Under the pieces are notes generated by a model, which made no database searches, was not told where the DNA came from, and saw nothing but the letters and a program-made list of their open reading frames with translations. A program made the position numbers and the translations under genes. This document shows, one piece after another, positions 27,289 through 38,638 of a stretch of DNA of 64,000 bases. The stretch comes from Arcobacter sp. EP1 (lineage in GTDB: Bacteria; Campylobacterota; Campylobacteria; Campylobacterales; Arcobacteraceae): positions 305,951-369,950 of the forward strand of contig LPNY01000042.1 in NCBI GenBank assembly GCA_001655195.1. The letters run 5' to 3'. How positions within the stretch are numbered: the stretch's first letter is position 1; every line of letters begins with the position of its first letter.

Positions 27289-27432
27289 ATGAAATGGATT
27301 ATTATAATATTAGCTCTTGTTATAGGTTATGCTATTTTTACAGGAAATATGGGTGGTGCTAGAGATGCTGCTGGAAATTATAATAAACTACTAACTGGTA
27401 AACCAGCTGTAGAAGAAGCAGGTCGAAAGTAG
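27289..27432 (+). CDS. 47-residue single-helix membrane protein
   Basis: ATG two bases after the argS stop; GGAGG lies 14-18 bases upstream, inside the end of argS. The protein has an N-terminal membrane helix (MKWIIIILALVIGYAIF), then NMGGARDAAGNYNKLL and a hydrophilic tail. A strong terminator follows directly, so it is likely the last gene of the tatA-argS transcript. I do not recognise a family. Coupling to argS, the ribosome site and the clear helix support a real gene. Confidence 0.65.
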   Translation: MKWIIIILALVIGYAIFTGNMGGARDAAGNYNKLLTGKPAVEEAGRK

Positions 27433-27449
27433 TCATATATACATACGGT

Positions 27450-27477
27450 AAATAAAAAGGAGTGTTCCTTTTTATTT
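27450..27477. terminator. Bidirectional terminator after argS operon and rsfS
   Basis: Perfect 12-bp stem AAATAAAAAGGA / TCCTTTTTATTT with a GTGT loop. A/T-rich tails on both sides serve both converging transcripts. Confidence 0.8.
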
Positions 27478-27483
27478 ATTTCG

Positions 27484-27807
27484 TTATACTTGTTTTGTCT
27501 CTAATTCACTTAAGAAATCTTCAATAGAGTATTTTTCTCGATATGTTTCACTCATAAGATGAATAAAAACATCTCCTAAATCAATTACTGTCCAGTTGTC
27601 ATCTTCGTCAACTCGTAAGAACTCTTCACCATCAGGTTTTAATTCTTCTTTTAAATAAGTTAAAAGTGCAAAAGCATGTTTTGGGTTAAGTGTTGTTGCA
27701 ATAACAACATAATCAACGATATAATCTTTAGAAGTTAAATCAATAACCTCAATCTCTTCTGCTTTTTTTTCATCTAAAATATTTGCAATTTTTTCTAATC
27801 TTTCCAA
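27484..27807 (-). CDS. rsfS: Ribosomal silencing factor RsfS (Iojap/YbeB)
   Basis: 107 residues. Binds L14 and blocks subunit joining under starvation. Family motifs: IEVIDLTSKDYIVDYVVIAT, and DDNWTVIDLGDVFIHLM near the C-terminus. It starts immediately after the nadD stop, the usual nadD-rsfS pairing. Confidence 0.93.
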   Translation of the reverse strand: MERLEKIANILDEKKAEEIEVIDLTSKDYIVDYVVIATTLNPKHAFALLTYLKEELKPDGEEFLRVDEDDNWTVIDLGDVFIHLMSETYREKYSIEDFLSELETKQV

Positions 27808-28356
27808 TTATTGTGCCCTTTTATTATGCCAAATTTTTTTGACATCATTTTGTATTTTTTTTGGTATGTAGTCTAAATGCAGTGTATCTCTTAGTGTTGT
27901 TGAACTAATATTAATATTAATATCTAAAAGTTTCACATCTTTAAACGACTCATGTGTGCAGTGTCTTTTTGCCACTACAAATTCAACAAGCTTCGTTAAC
28001 GCTTCATAGTCATTCCATGTATGAATCGATTTGAAGTTATCCGCGCCAACAATTAAGTAGATTTTAGAGGGATTAAACTCTTTTTTTAGGTACTTAACGG
28101 TTTCAATGGAATTAACAGCTCTATTTTGATGTACCTCATAGTCACAAACTTCAACTTTTGACTCTTCATTGAAAAGTTTTTTGATCAGTTTCAGACGATC
28201 GGTTGCATTGATTAGAGCATTTTTCTTAAAAGGGTTTAAAAAAGTTGGCACGACAATTATCTTATCCACATTGAGTGTTACACAAGCCTCTTTTATAATC
28301 GCCTCATGTCCAATATGGGGTGGGTCAAAACTACCACCAAAAATTGCTATACGCAC
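27808..28356 (-). CDS. nadD: Nicotinate-nucleotide adenylyltransferase
   Basis: 182-residue nucleotidyltransferase making deamido-NAD from NaMN and ATP. N-terminal GGSFDPPHIGH is the T/HxGH motif; the C-terminal region has ISSTTLR for ATP binding. First gene of nadD-rsfS, divergent from gap across 123 bp. Confidence 0.94.
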   Translation of the reverse strand: MRIAIFGGSFDPPHIGHEAIIKEACVTLNVDKIIVVPTFLNPFKKNALINATDRLKLIKKLFNEESKVEVCDYEVHQNRAVNSIETVKYLKKEFNPSKIYLIVGADNFKSIHTWNDYEALTKLVEFVVAKRHCTHESFKDVKLLDININISSTTLRDTLHLDYIPKKIQNDVKKIWHNKRAQ

Positions 28357-28479
28357 CTAATTCTTACCTTTTTATTATAATTAACTTATATTATAGCAAT
28401 TTTTAGATAAAATCTTGCAAATTATAGAAAATAAAGAGTCTTTCAAAAAAGTGAAATGACTCCAATATAAAGGGATAGA

Positions 28480-29478
28480 ATGGCTGTAAAAGTTGCGATT
28501 AATGGTTTTGGAAGAATTGGTAGATGTGTTGCAAGAATTATTGCACAAAGAGATGATGTAGAGTTAGTAGCTATTAACGACACTTCAAGTACAGATATGC
28601 TTGAGTATTTAACAAAATTTGATACGGTTCACGGAACATTTAACGAAGAGATTAGCGTTGCAGATGGTTATGTGACAATTGGAAGTGAAAAAGCGAAATT
28701 ATATTCAACACGAGATGCAAAAGAGTTAACATTTACTGCAGATGTTGGTGCTGAAGTTGTTTTAGAGTGTACTGGAGCATACTTAACCCAAGAAAAAGCA
28801 CAAGTATATTTAGATAACGGTGCTAAAAAAGTAGTTATGTCTGCACCTGCAAAAGATGATACTCCTACATTTGTAATGGGTGTAAATGAAGATACTTATG
28901 CTGGTCAAGATATTGTTTCTAATGCTTCTTGTACGACAAACTGTTTAGGACCAGTGGCTAAAATTATTGATGATGCTTTTGGAATTGAAAAAGGGTTAAT
29001 GACAACAATTCACTCTTACACAAATGACCAAAATATTTTAGATGTAAAACATAAATCAGACAAAAGAAGAGCACGAGCAGGGGCACAAAACATGATCCCT
29101 ACAACAACAGGTGCTGCAAAAGCGATGAGACTTATTATGCCTCAACTTGATGGAAAACTACATGGTCAATCAGTACGAGTTCCAACTCCAAATGTATCTA
29201 TGGTAGATGTAAACTTTGTGATTAAGGGAAAAACAACAAAAGAAGAGTTAAACGCACTTTTTGAAGCAAAAGCAAAAGAGTTAGCTGGTGTTGTTGCAGT
29301 GGACAATGAAATGATGGTTTCTTCAGATTTAGTTGGAAATACAAACTCTACAATTATTGCATCAGATTTAACACAAGTAATTGGTGATGATATGATTAAA
29401 ATTATGACATGGTATGACAATGAGTGGGGATATTCAAGCCGATTAATTGATATGGCTGTTTACGTAGCAAACAAATAA
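28480..29478 (+). CDS. gap: Glyceraldehyde-3-phosphate dehydrogenase
   Basis: 332 residues. NAD-binding INGFGRIGR at the N-terminus, catalytic cysteine in [10 protein letters not shown], and WYDNEWGYS near the C-terminus. First of gap-pgk-tpiA-fabI, with 2-8 base gaps. In Campylobacterota these enzymes mostly serve gluconeogenesis. Confidence 0.96.
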   Translation: MAVKVAINGFGRIGRCVARIIAQRDDVELVAINDTSSTDMLEYLTKFDTVHGTFNEEISVADGYVTIGSEKAKLYSTRDAKELTFTADVGAEVVLECTGAYLTQEKAQVYLDNGAKKVVMSAPAKDDTPTFVMGVNEDTYAGQDIVSNASCTTNCLGPVAKIIDDAFGIEKGLMTTIHSYTNDQNILDVKHKSDKRRARAGAQNMIPTTTGAAKAMRLIMPQLDGKLHGQSVRVPTPNVSMVDVNFVIKGKTTKEELNALFEAKAKELAGVVAVDNEMMVSSDLVGNTNSTIIASDLTQVIGDDMIKIMTWYDNEWGYSSRLIDMAVYVANK

Positions 29479-29486
29479 GGGAACGA

Positions 29487-30683
29487 ATGAAATTACAAGA
29501 GATTAAAAATATTGATATTGCTGGAAAGAAAGTATTTATTAGATGTGACTTTAACGTTCCAATGGATGAGTACAGTAACATTACAGATGATAGACGAATT
29601 CGAAGTGCACTAAATACAATTCGATACTGTATTGATAATGATTGTTCAATTATCTTAGCTTCACACTTTGGTCGTCCAAAAGAGCCATTTGAAGAGAAGT
29701 ACTCGCTTAAGCCTATTGCAAAAAGATTACATACGCTTTTAAAGCAAGAGATTAAAATGGCAAAAAATGTTGTTCAAGACGATACTTTAGCAACAGCAAG
29801 TGAGTTACAAGCTGGTGAAATTTTATTGTTAGAAAACCTACGGTACAACCCAGGTGAAACTAAAAATGATGAAGAGTTAGCTTCAAAACTAGCTTCAATG
29901 GCAGATGTTTATATCAATGACGCTTTTGGTGTTTCACATAGAGCCCACGCTTCAGTAGAAGGTATTACAAAACATTTTGATATCAATAGTAAAGCCGCTG
30001 GATTTTTATTAGCAAAAGAGATTAAATTCTTCCATCGTATTGTGCATGAACCAAAACGACCATTTGTTTCTATTGTTGGGGGTTCAAAAGTTTCTGGAAA
30101 ATTAGAAGCCCTTTACAACTTAGTTCCAAAAGTTGATAAGATTCTTATTGGTGGGGGTATGGCATTTACTTTCTTAAAAGCATTAGGTTATGAAGTAGGA
30201 AATTCACTTGTTGAAGAGGACTTGATTCCTGAAGCTGTTAAAATCATGGAAGAAGCAAAAACATTAGGGGTGAAGTTTTATTTACCTGTAGATGTGGTTG
30301 CTGCTGAAGCATTTGACGCTGAAGCCATTGCAAAACTTGTAACTGTTCAAGAGATTCCAAAAAACTGGATGGGATTAGATATTGGGCCTGCAACAGCACA
30401 GTTGTTTAAACTTGCACTTAATGATGCAAACACTATTCTTTGGAATGGACCAATGGGTGTATATGAAATGGATAAATTCCTTAAAGGAAGTACCAAAGTT
30501 TCTCACGCCGTTGCTTCTTCATTTGCTACAACAGTTGTTGGTGGTGGAGATACTGCTGATTTAGTTCGAGTAACTGGTGATGAAGATGAAATGACATTTA
30601 TCTCAACTGGTGGTGGAGCTTCATTAGAGTTAATTGAAGGTAAAGTTTTACCAGGTGTTAAAGCACTTGTATTAGAGGACTAA
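29487..30683 (+). CDS. pgk: Phosphoglycerate kinase
   Basis: 398 residues. Conserved [14 protein letters not shown] at the N-terminus, substrate-binding ASHFGRPK, and nucleotide-binding GGGDTADL plus STGGGASLE near the C-terminus. It is second in the glycolytic operon. Confidence 0.96.
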   Translation: MKLQEIKNIDIAGKKVFIRCDFNVPMDEYSNITDDRRIRSALNTIRYCIDNDCSIILASHFGRPKEPFEEKYSLKPIAKRLHTLLKQEIKMAKNVVQDDTLATASELQAGEILLLENLRYNPGETKNDEELASKLASMADVYINDAFGVSHRAHASVEGITKHFDINSKAAGFLLAKEIKFFHRIVHEPKRPFVSIVGGSKVSGKLEALYNLVPKVDKILIGGGMAFTFLKALGYEVGNSLVEEDLIPEAVKIMEEAKTLGVKFYLPVDVVAAEAFDAEAIAKLVTVQEIPKNWMGLDIGPATAQLFKLALNDANTILWNGPMGVYEMDKFLKGSTKVSHAVASSFATTVVGGGDTADLVRVTGDEDEMTFISTGGGASLELIEGKVLPGVKALVLED

Positions 30684-30685
30684 AA

Positions 30686-32219
<1,534 letters not shown>

Positions 32220-32254
32220 GCATAAAGCGTAAGCTTTTGCCCAATACCTGCGTT

Positions 32255-32314
32255 GAAAAAAGGGATTTAGACACTCACATACTTTAGTATGCTCCTGCCT
32301 AAATCCCTTTTTCC
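32255..32314. repeat. Nested palindromic intergenic repeat
   Basis: Outer arms (left 32255-32270, right 32299-32314) pair over about 15 bases with one bulge: AAAAGGGATTTAG against CTAAATCCCTTTT. Inside is a second perfect inverted repeat CATACT-TT-AGTATG at 32278-32291. It occupies the gap after fabI and could act as a terminator. The shape (stem within stem, conserved-looking flanks GCCCAATACCTGCG and CACAAAATCTCAC) suggests a dispersed REP- or MITE-like element. Confidence 0.6.
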
Positions 32315-32431
32315 GCCTTGGTCTTGCACAAAATCTCACACTTTCTGCCTATTTATGTTTAATAGAAATTTTCATTTTGAATTCTTTGAATTTAAATTAA
32401 AGATTTTTAATAACTAGGAACAAAAAAACAG

Positions 32432-33640
32432 ATGAGTATTAATTATAAAGAATTAGCAGACAAATACCAAACGCCATTTTACGCGTACGACTTTGATCAT
32501 ATTACACAACAATACACAGAATTAAAAGAGGCTTTTAGAGCACGAAAATCACTGCTTGCATATGCAGTAAAAGCAAACTCAAATTTATCAGTGGTAAAAC
32601 ATTTAGCCGAGCAAGGTGCAGGTGCAGACTGTGTATCTATTGGTGAAGTTAAACGAGCACTTAAAGTAGGAATCGCTCCATACAAGATTATCTTTTCAGG
32701 TGTTGGAAAAATTGATGATGAAATCAGACAAGCATTAGAGTTAGATATTCTTATGATAAATGTAGAGAGTGAAGCAGAGCTTGACAGAGTTGAAGTAATT
32801 GCAAAAGAGTTAGGAAAAGAGGCACGAATTTCAGTTCGAGTTAATCCTAATATTGATCCAAAAACACATCCATATATTTCAACAGGTTTACATGAAAACA
32901 AATTTGGTGTGGATATTGATACCGCAAAACGAATGTACATTAAATGTAAAAACTCTGAAAACTTAGATGCTATTGGAATACATTGTCATATTGGTTCACA
33001 ATTAACAGAGTTAGAGCCAATTAAAGAATCAATTAATATCGTTGCAGATTTAGTGCGAAACTTAAAAGCTATCAAAATGGAGATTAGTTTCTTTGATGTT
33101 GGTGGTGGACTAGGTATTGTTTATGATGATGAAACACTAATTGATACTAAAGAGTATGGTCAAGTTATTATGGAAGCACTATTTGGACTTGATATTACAG
33201 TAGTATGTGAGCCGGGACGATTCTTAGTTGGAAACTCGGGAACATTTATTACAAAAGTATTGTATGAAAAAATCAATGGTGACAAACGATTTGTTATTGT
33301 TGATGGGGCAATGAATGACCTAATTCGACCAAGTTTATATAATGCTTACCACAAAATTGAAGTATTAGAAAAAAGTGAAAATGCAAGTGATTGTAACTTA
33401 GTTGGTCCAGTTTGTGAAAGTGGTGACTTCTTTGCAAAAAATATTGAGTTGCCAGCAACTGAACATAATGATTTAGTGGCAATTTATAGTGCGGGAGCAT
33501 ACTGTTTTACAATGGCAAGTAACTACAATACCCGTGGTAAAGTGGCTGAAATTGCTATTGAAAATGGTAAAGATAGATTGATTCGAAAACGAGAGATATT
33601 TGAAGATTTAATTGCTCTTGAAGAGGAATATATTAAATAA
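32432..33640 (+). CDS. lysA: Diaminopimelate decarboxylase
   Basis: 402-residue PLP enzyme for the last lysine step. The PLP lysine is in AYAVKANSN, GGGLG binds phosphate, CEPGRFL and GAYCFTMASNYN are conserved C-terminal blocks. It heads the lysA-HAD-pheA-hisC-dxs row, gene order partly shared with C. jejuni. Confidence 0.96.
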   Translation: MSINYKELADKYQTPFYAYDFDHITQQYTELKEAFRARKSLLAYAVKANSNLSVVKHLAEQGAGADCVSIGEVKRALKVGIAPYKIIFSGVGKIDDEIRQALELDILMINVESEAELDRVEVIAKELGKEARISVRVNPNIDPKTHPYISTGLHENKFGVDIDTAKRMYIKCKNSENLDAIGIHCHIGSQLTELEPIKESINIVADLVRNLKAIKMEISFFDVGGGLGIVYDDETLIDTKEYGQVIMEALFGLDITVVCEPGRFLVGNSGTFITKVLYEKINGDKRFVIVDGAMNDLIRPSLYNAYHKIEVLEKSENASDCNLVGPVCESGDFFAKNIELPATEHNDLVAIYSAGAYCFTMASNYNTRGKVAEIAIENGKDRLIRKREIFEDLIALEEEYIK

Positions 33641-33652
33641 TTCGTAGGTGAT

Positions 33653-34441
33653 ATGAGTATGACAAAAAGAGGGTTTTTTATTGATGTTCAAGGTACTTTG
33701 ATTGATGATATCAACAAAGAACCAATCGAGGGTGCAATAGAGTTTATTGATACCTTAAACAGTAAAAACATTCCTTATATGGTTATTACCAATAATACCA
33801 AAGCCAAAAGTGAAGAGTTCCTAAAGAGTTTAATAAAAAAAGGATTTAATATAAAAAATTATGTTGACCCTTTTTCTCTTTTAGGTAAAGTAGCAGTTGA
33901 AAAAAATGTAGCAGCTTTTGGTGCTGATGAATTTTTGGCTGTTTTAAAAGCTTTAGGTTACACTTTAGATTATGAAAACCCATCTTCACTGATAGTTTCC
34001 ATAAAAAAAGAGTACACCAACGAAGAGTATGCACAAATGATTGAGTGTGCTTATAAAACAGATAATCTCATTGGTATGCATGAAACATCAACCTATGCTA
34101 AAGATGGCAAGCGTTATCCAGGTGTTGGTGCCATTATGAACATGTTAAAGTTTGCAGTGAATAAAGAGTATAAAGTTGTTGGGAAACCAAGTTTTAACTA
34201 CTACAATCAAGCCAGAGAGATTTTGGATTTAGAGTTTAATGATATTACCATTATTAGTGACGATATGATGGGTGATTTAGTAGGGGCGAAAGCTTTTGGT
34301 ATGAAAACAGCATTAGTCTTAAGTGGTAAGGTAAAAAGTGCCAATGAAGTGCTACCAACACTTAATGACAAAGATAAACCAGAATGGGTTTGTCAAAATA
34401 TGCAAGAAGTATTAGAGTGTTTTAATAGGGGTGAAATATGA
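33653..34441 (+). CDS. HAD-superfamily protein with altered motif I
   Basis: 262 residues of the NagD-like HAD family. Motif I reads FFIDVQGTLI: the nucleophile Asp11 is kept but the second aspartate, normally the general acid/base, is Gln13. Motif II threonine is in VITNNT, motif III lysine in VVGKPS, motif IV in IISDDMMGDLVGAKAFGM. The stop overlaps the pheA start. The position between lysA and pheA is the same as in C. jejuni. Substrate unknown; the change at Gln13 may lower phosphatase turnover or alter the reaction. Confidence 0.85.
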   Translation: MSMTKRGFFIDVQGTLIDDINKEPIEGAIEFIDTLNSKNIPYMVITNNTKAKSEEFLKSLIKKGFNIKNYVDPFSLLGKVAVEKNVAAFGADEFLAVLKALGYTLDYENPSSLIVSIKKEYTNEEYAQMIECAYKTDNLIGMHETSTYAKDGKRYPGVGAIMNMLKFAVNKEYKVVGKPSFNYYNQAREILDLEFNDITIISDDMMGDLVGAKAFGMKTALVLSGKVKSANEVLPTLNDKDKPEWVCQNMQEVLECFNRGEI

Positions 34442-35508
34442 ATGAAGAAGTAGAATTAAAAAAACTACGTGATAAATTAGATGCCATTGATGATGAGGTA
34501 CTAAAACTTCTTAATGAACGAATGGAAGTAGTCCATCAAGTGGGTGAGCTAAAAGCTCAAACAGGTGGAGCGATTTATCGACCAGAACGAGAAAAAGCAA
34601 TTATTGATAGATTAGAGAGTTTAAATGATGGGAAATTAAACCGAAGCGCTATTGAAGCACTTTTCTTAGAGATTTTTGCCATTTCACGAAACTTAGAATT
34701 ACCAGAAAATATTGCCTATTTAGGACCTGATGGGAGTTTCACACACCAAGCAGCCGAGGCTCGATTTGGGGCAATGAGTGCTTATCAACCATTGGCTTCA
34801 ATCAAAGGTGTTTTCAGAGAAGTTAAACGAAAAAAAGCGAAGTTTGGAGTAGTACCTATTGAAAACTCATCAAACGGAATTGTTAGTGATACCATAAACT
34901 GTCTAAAAAAATATGATTTAAAAATTATTGCTGAAGTGATTTTAGATGTTCATTTTGCTTTCGCAACACGATGTCAAAAAGTTAAAGATATTAAAACAAT
35001 CTATTCAAAAGATATCGCTTTTGAACAGTGTCATAAGTTTTTAGCTGATTTTGCCTTAGATGAGGTAGAACATATTCCAGTTGAATCAACAGCAAAAGCG
35101 GCTAAATTAGCCTTAGAAAACCCGAATAGTGCGGCAATTTGTTCACATGTGGGGGCAAAGATGTACAACCTACCTATCATGTTTGAAAATATAGAAGATA
35201 AAGATAACAATAAAACACGATTCTTTATTGTAAGTGATTTTGAAAATGGTTCATCAGGAAATGATAAAACATCAATTTTAGCGCAACTTCCAAATACACC
35301 AGGGGCATTGGTTGAATTCTTAACAGATTTTGATAATGCAGGTATTAACTTAACAAAAATTAAGTCGCACATTGTTGAAGGTGTCTCTGTTTTCTTTATT
35401 GATTTTAATGGACACAAAGATGATGAAAATGTAAAAGCAATTTTCGAAAAACATGGAGAAGCTATTAAGTTTTTAGGTTCATATGTTAAAGAAGTAGATG
35501 ATATTTAA
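34438..35508 (+). CDS. pheA: Bifunctional chorismate mutase/prephenate dehydratase
   Basis: 356 residues for two steps of phenylalanine synthesis. AroQ chorismate mutase at about 5-90 (LRDKLDAIDDEVLKLLNERM, YRPERE). Prephenate dehydratase from about 95 (AYLGPDGSFTHQAA, VPIENSSNG, ESTAKAA). C-terminal ACT domain from about 280 (LPNTPGALVEFL) for phenylalanine feedback. Overlaps the HAD gene by 4 bases. Confidence 0.95.
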   Translation: MNEEVELKKLRDKLDAIDDEVLKLLNERMEVVHQVGELKAQTGGAIYRPEREKAIIDRLESLNDGKLNRSAIEALFLEIFAISRNLELPENIAYLGPDGSFTHQAAEARFGAMSAYQPLASIKGVFREVKRKKAKFGVVPIENSSNGIVSDTINCLKKYDLKIIAEVILDVHFAFATRCQKVKDIKTIYSKDIAFEQCHKFLADFALDEVEHIPVESTAKAAKLALENPNSAAICSHVGAKMYNLPIMFENIEDKDNNKTRFFIVSDFENGSSGNDKTSILAQLPNTPGALVEFLTDFDNAGINLTKIKSHIVEGVSVFFIDFNGHKDDENVKAIFEKHGEAIKFLGSYVKEVDDI

Positions 35509-35534
35509 TAAATAGATACAAAAGGGGAGAGAGA

Positions 35535-36656
35535 ATGAAATTTAACACAGTATTAGACGAAGTAAAGGTTTATGAAGCAGGTAAACCAATTGAGTTAGTT
35601 GTAAGAGAATACGGCGTTGCTGAAAATGATATTATCAAGTTAGCATCTAATGAGAACCCTTATGGTACATCACCATTAGTTACTAAAAAAGTACAAGAGT
35701 TAGCCAAAAATATGTTCATGTATCCTGATGATTCAATGTATGAACTCAAAGAAGCATTAGCAAACAAGTTTAACGTAGAGAGTGCAAACGTTGTAATTGG
35801 TGAAGGAAGTGACCAAGTGATTGATTTTTGTGTAAAAGCAAAAATGAATGAAAACACTAAAATGCTTATGTCAAAAACAACTTTTGCCATGTATGAAATC
35901 TATGGAAAACAGACAGGATGTACTATTGTTAAAACACCTGATGATGAGCACAATTTAGCGCAGTTTAGTGAACTTTACAAAGAGCACAAACCAGAGCTAG
36001 TTTTTTTATGTTTACCAAACAACCCATTAGGTGAGTGTTTAGATAAAGAAGATGTTTATAACTTTTTAGATGAAGTAGATTCTGATACTTTAGTAGTGGT
36101 TGATGGTGCTTATCAAGAGTATGCAACATTCAAAGATGCTAAAAAAGCTATTGAGCCAGCTGATTTAATTTCTAAATACAAAAACTGTGTTTATTTAGGA
36201 ACTTTCTCTAAAGCATATGCTTTAGGAGGTATGCGAACAGGTTATGGTATTGCTCAAAAAGAGATTGTTAAAACATTACATAAATTACGACCACCATTTA
36301 ATATTACAACACTTTCTTTAGCAGCAGCCATTGAAGCACTAAAAGATGAAGCTTTTGTAAATGATTCAATTAGTAAAAACTTTGATGAGATGAAACGTTA
36401 CGAAGAGTACGCAACCACAAAAGGTTTCTCATACATTGAAAGTTACACAAACTTTATTACATTAAAATTTGATAACCTGTATATCTCAGCAGATGTAGCA
36501 CAACAACTTTTAGAGAGAGGTGTAATTGTTCGTGACTTAACAGGTTACGGATTAAATGCTATTCGAATTACGATTGGTTCAAATGAACAAAATACGCGAG
36601 TTTTTAAAGTACTTGATGAAGTATTAACAAGTTTAGAGAAGACAGAAAATTTATAA
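35535..36656 (+). CDS. hisC: Histidinol-phosphate aminotransferase
   Basis: 373-residue fold-type I PLP aminotransferase. KLASNENPYG near the N-terminus, GSDQVID, and PLP lysine in TFSKAYALGGMRTGYG. It may also transaminate aromatic keto acids, which would suit its place after pheA. Strong AGGGGAGAG-like ribosome site upstream. Confidence 0.94.
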   Translation: MKFNTVLDEVKVYEAGKPIELVVREYGVAENDIIKLASNENPYGTSPLVTKKVQELAKNMFMYPDDSMYELKEALANKFNVESANVVIGEGSDQVIDFCVKAKMNENTKMLMSKTTFAMYEIYGKQTGCTIVKTPDDEHNLAQFSELYKEHKPELVFLCLPNNPLGECLDKEDVYNFLDEVDSDTLVVVDGAYQEYATFKDAKKAIEPADLISKYKNCVYLGTFSKAYALGGMRTGYGIAQKEIVKTLHKLRPPFNITTLSLAAAIEALKDEAFVNDSISKNFDEMKRYEEYATTKGFSYIESYTNFITLKFDNLYISADVAQQLLERGVIVRDLTGYGLNAIRITIGSNEQNTRVFKVLDEVLTSLEKTENL

Positions 36657-36666
36657 AAGAAGTTTT

Positions 36667-38469
36667 ATGGAAATTAAAAGCAAAAACCTACGTGAGTTAG
36701 ATCAGATTTGTTCTGACATACGAAATCGTATTATCGATGTAGTATCGCGTAATGGAGGACATTTTTCTTCAACACTAGGTGCAGTGGAACTTACAGTTGC
36801 AATGCACAAAGTGTTTGATGTAAAAAAAGATCCTTTTATTTATGATGTATCACATCAGTGTTATCCTCATAAACTTATCAATGATCGTTGGGACTCTTTT
36901 GAAACAGTTCGTCAGTTTGACGGAGTGAGTGGTTTTACCAAACCAAAAGAGTCCAAAGCTGATTATTTTGTAGCAGGGCATAGTTCTACTTCTATTTCAC
37001 TAGCTGTTGGTGCGGCAAAAGCTATCTCTTTAAAGGGTGAAGATAGAGTTCCAGTTGTCATGATTGGTGATGGTTCTATGACTGCGGGTATGGTTTATGA
37101 AGCTTTAAATGAATTGGGCGACAGAAAATATCCAGTAGTGATTATTTTAAATGATAATGAAATGTCCATTGCCAAACCTATTGGTGCAATTTCTAAATAT
37201 CTTAGTAAAATCTTAGCAGGTAAATTTTACCAAGGGTTTAGAGATACTATTGATAAAAATATTGTGCAAAAACTTCCAGAAGGGGCGACATATATTGCCA
37301 AAAAAATGGAAGAGTCAATGAAACTTATCACACCAGGTATTATCTTTGAAGAGATGGGTGTTGATTATATTGGTCCAATTGATGGACACAATATGGAAGA
37401 GATTATTGATACATTAGATATTGCTAAGAATTTAGGAAAACCAGTAATTGTTCACGCAAAAACAGTTAAAGGTAAAGGGTACCAAATAGCAGAAGGTCAC
37501 CATGAACATTGGCATGGAGTTGGACCTTTTGATTTACAAACGGGTGAATTCAAGAAAAAATCAGCTGGCAAATCAGCCACAGCTATTTTTGCAGATGCCC
37601 TGTTGGATTTAGCTAAAAAACATGAAAATGTTGTGGGTGTAACAGCAGCAATGCCAAGTGGTACTGGAATTGATAAACTCATGAAAGAATTCCCTGAAAG
37701 ATTCTGGGATGTTGCTATTGCCGAACAACATGCGGTTACTTCTATGGCGGCTATGGCAAAAGAGGGGTTTAAACCTTATATTACTATATATTCAACATTC
37801 TTACAACGTGGGTTTGACCAAATTATTCACGATGTTTGTTTGATGGATTTACCAGTTGTGTTTACAATAGATAGAGCTGGAATTGTAGGAAACGATGGAG
37901 AGACTCACCAAGGTGCTTTTGATATCTCTTTCTTACGGTTTATTCCAAACATGATTTTAATGGCGCCACGAGATGAAAAAACACTCATTGAAGCCATCAA
38001 TTTTACCCATAGTCTAACAAGCCCCTGTGCTCTACGATATCCTAGAGGAAGTTTTGCCGAACTTCCTTTTGAGGCAACGCCGTATGAGTTGGGTCGTGCT
38101 GAACTTCTCAAAGAGGGTAAATCAAAAAAACTATTCATTGGATATGGAGCAGGTGTTTCTCGAGCAGTTGCTACAGAAAAACTACATAAAGAAGATATTG
38201 CAGTATTAGATTTACGGTTTGTAAAACCATTGGATAAAGAACTTTTAACCAAACTATCAAAAAAATACAATGAGTGGTACGTTTTCTCTGACTCACAAAA
38301 ACAAGGTGGCGTTGGAAGTGCTATTTTAGAGTTCTTAAATGAAGAACAAATCTGTGTGAAAATGACAAGCTTCGAGTATGGGGATGATTTTATACAGCAT
38401 GGGGATACAAAGAAAATAGAGGAGTCACTTGGACTTCTCCCTAAACAGTTAGTTGATAGAGTAAAATAA
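36667..38469 (+). CDS. dxs: 1-deoxy-D-xylulose-5-phosphate synthase
   Basis: 600-residue thiamine-diphosphate enzyme starting the MEP isoprenoid pathway. Thiamine motif GDGSMTAGMVYEALN ending in ILNDNEMSI; catalytic histidine region YDVSHQCYPHK; transketolase central domain with IAEQHAVTSMAAM; C-terminal domain from about 470. Ten bases after hisC, so likely the end of the same operon. Confidence 0.95.
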   Translation: MEIKSKNLRELDQICSDIRNRIIDVVSRNGGHFSSTLGAVELTVAMHKVFDVKKDPFIYDVSHQCYPHKLINDRWDSFETVRQFDGVSGFTKPKESKADYFVAGHSSTSISLAVGAAKAISLKGEDRVPVVMIGDGSMTAGMVYEALNELGDRKYPVVIILNDNEMSIAKPIGAISKYLSKILAGKFYQGFRDTIDKNIVQKLPEGATYIAKKMEESMKLITPGIIFEEMGVDYIGPIDGHNMEEIIDTLDIAKNLGKPVIVHAKTVKGKGYQIAEGHHEHWHGVGPFDLQTGEFKKKSAGKSATAIFADALLDLAKKHENVVGVTAAMPSGTGIDKLMKEFPERFWDVAIAEQHAVTSMAAMAKEGFKPYITIYSTFLQRGFDQIIHDVCLMDLPVVFTIDRAGIVGNDGETHQGAFDISFLRFIPNMILMAPRDEKTLIEAINFTHSLTSPCALRYPRGSFAELPFEATPYELGRAELLKEGKSKKLFIGYGAGVSRAVATEKLHKEDIAVLDLRFVKPLDKELLTKLSKKYNEWYVFSDSQKQGGVGSAILEFLNEEQICVKMTSFEYGDDFIQHGDTKKIEESLGLLPKQLVDRVK

Positions 38470-38638
38470 AACAGCATATTTTACCTCTATCGGCATTCCA
38501 AGTATTTTGGCATAGTAAGAAAACTTCCTTGCTCCTCCTATAAATATATTACTCTTTCTATAAATCACAATAAGTTACTTATTTTAAGTATTATTCGATA
38601 CTATTATGTGATTAAAAAGTATATTATAAAGGTTAAAT

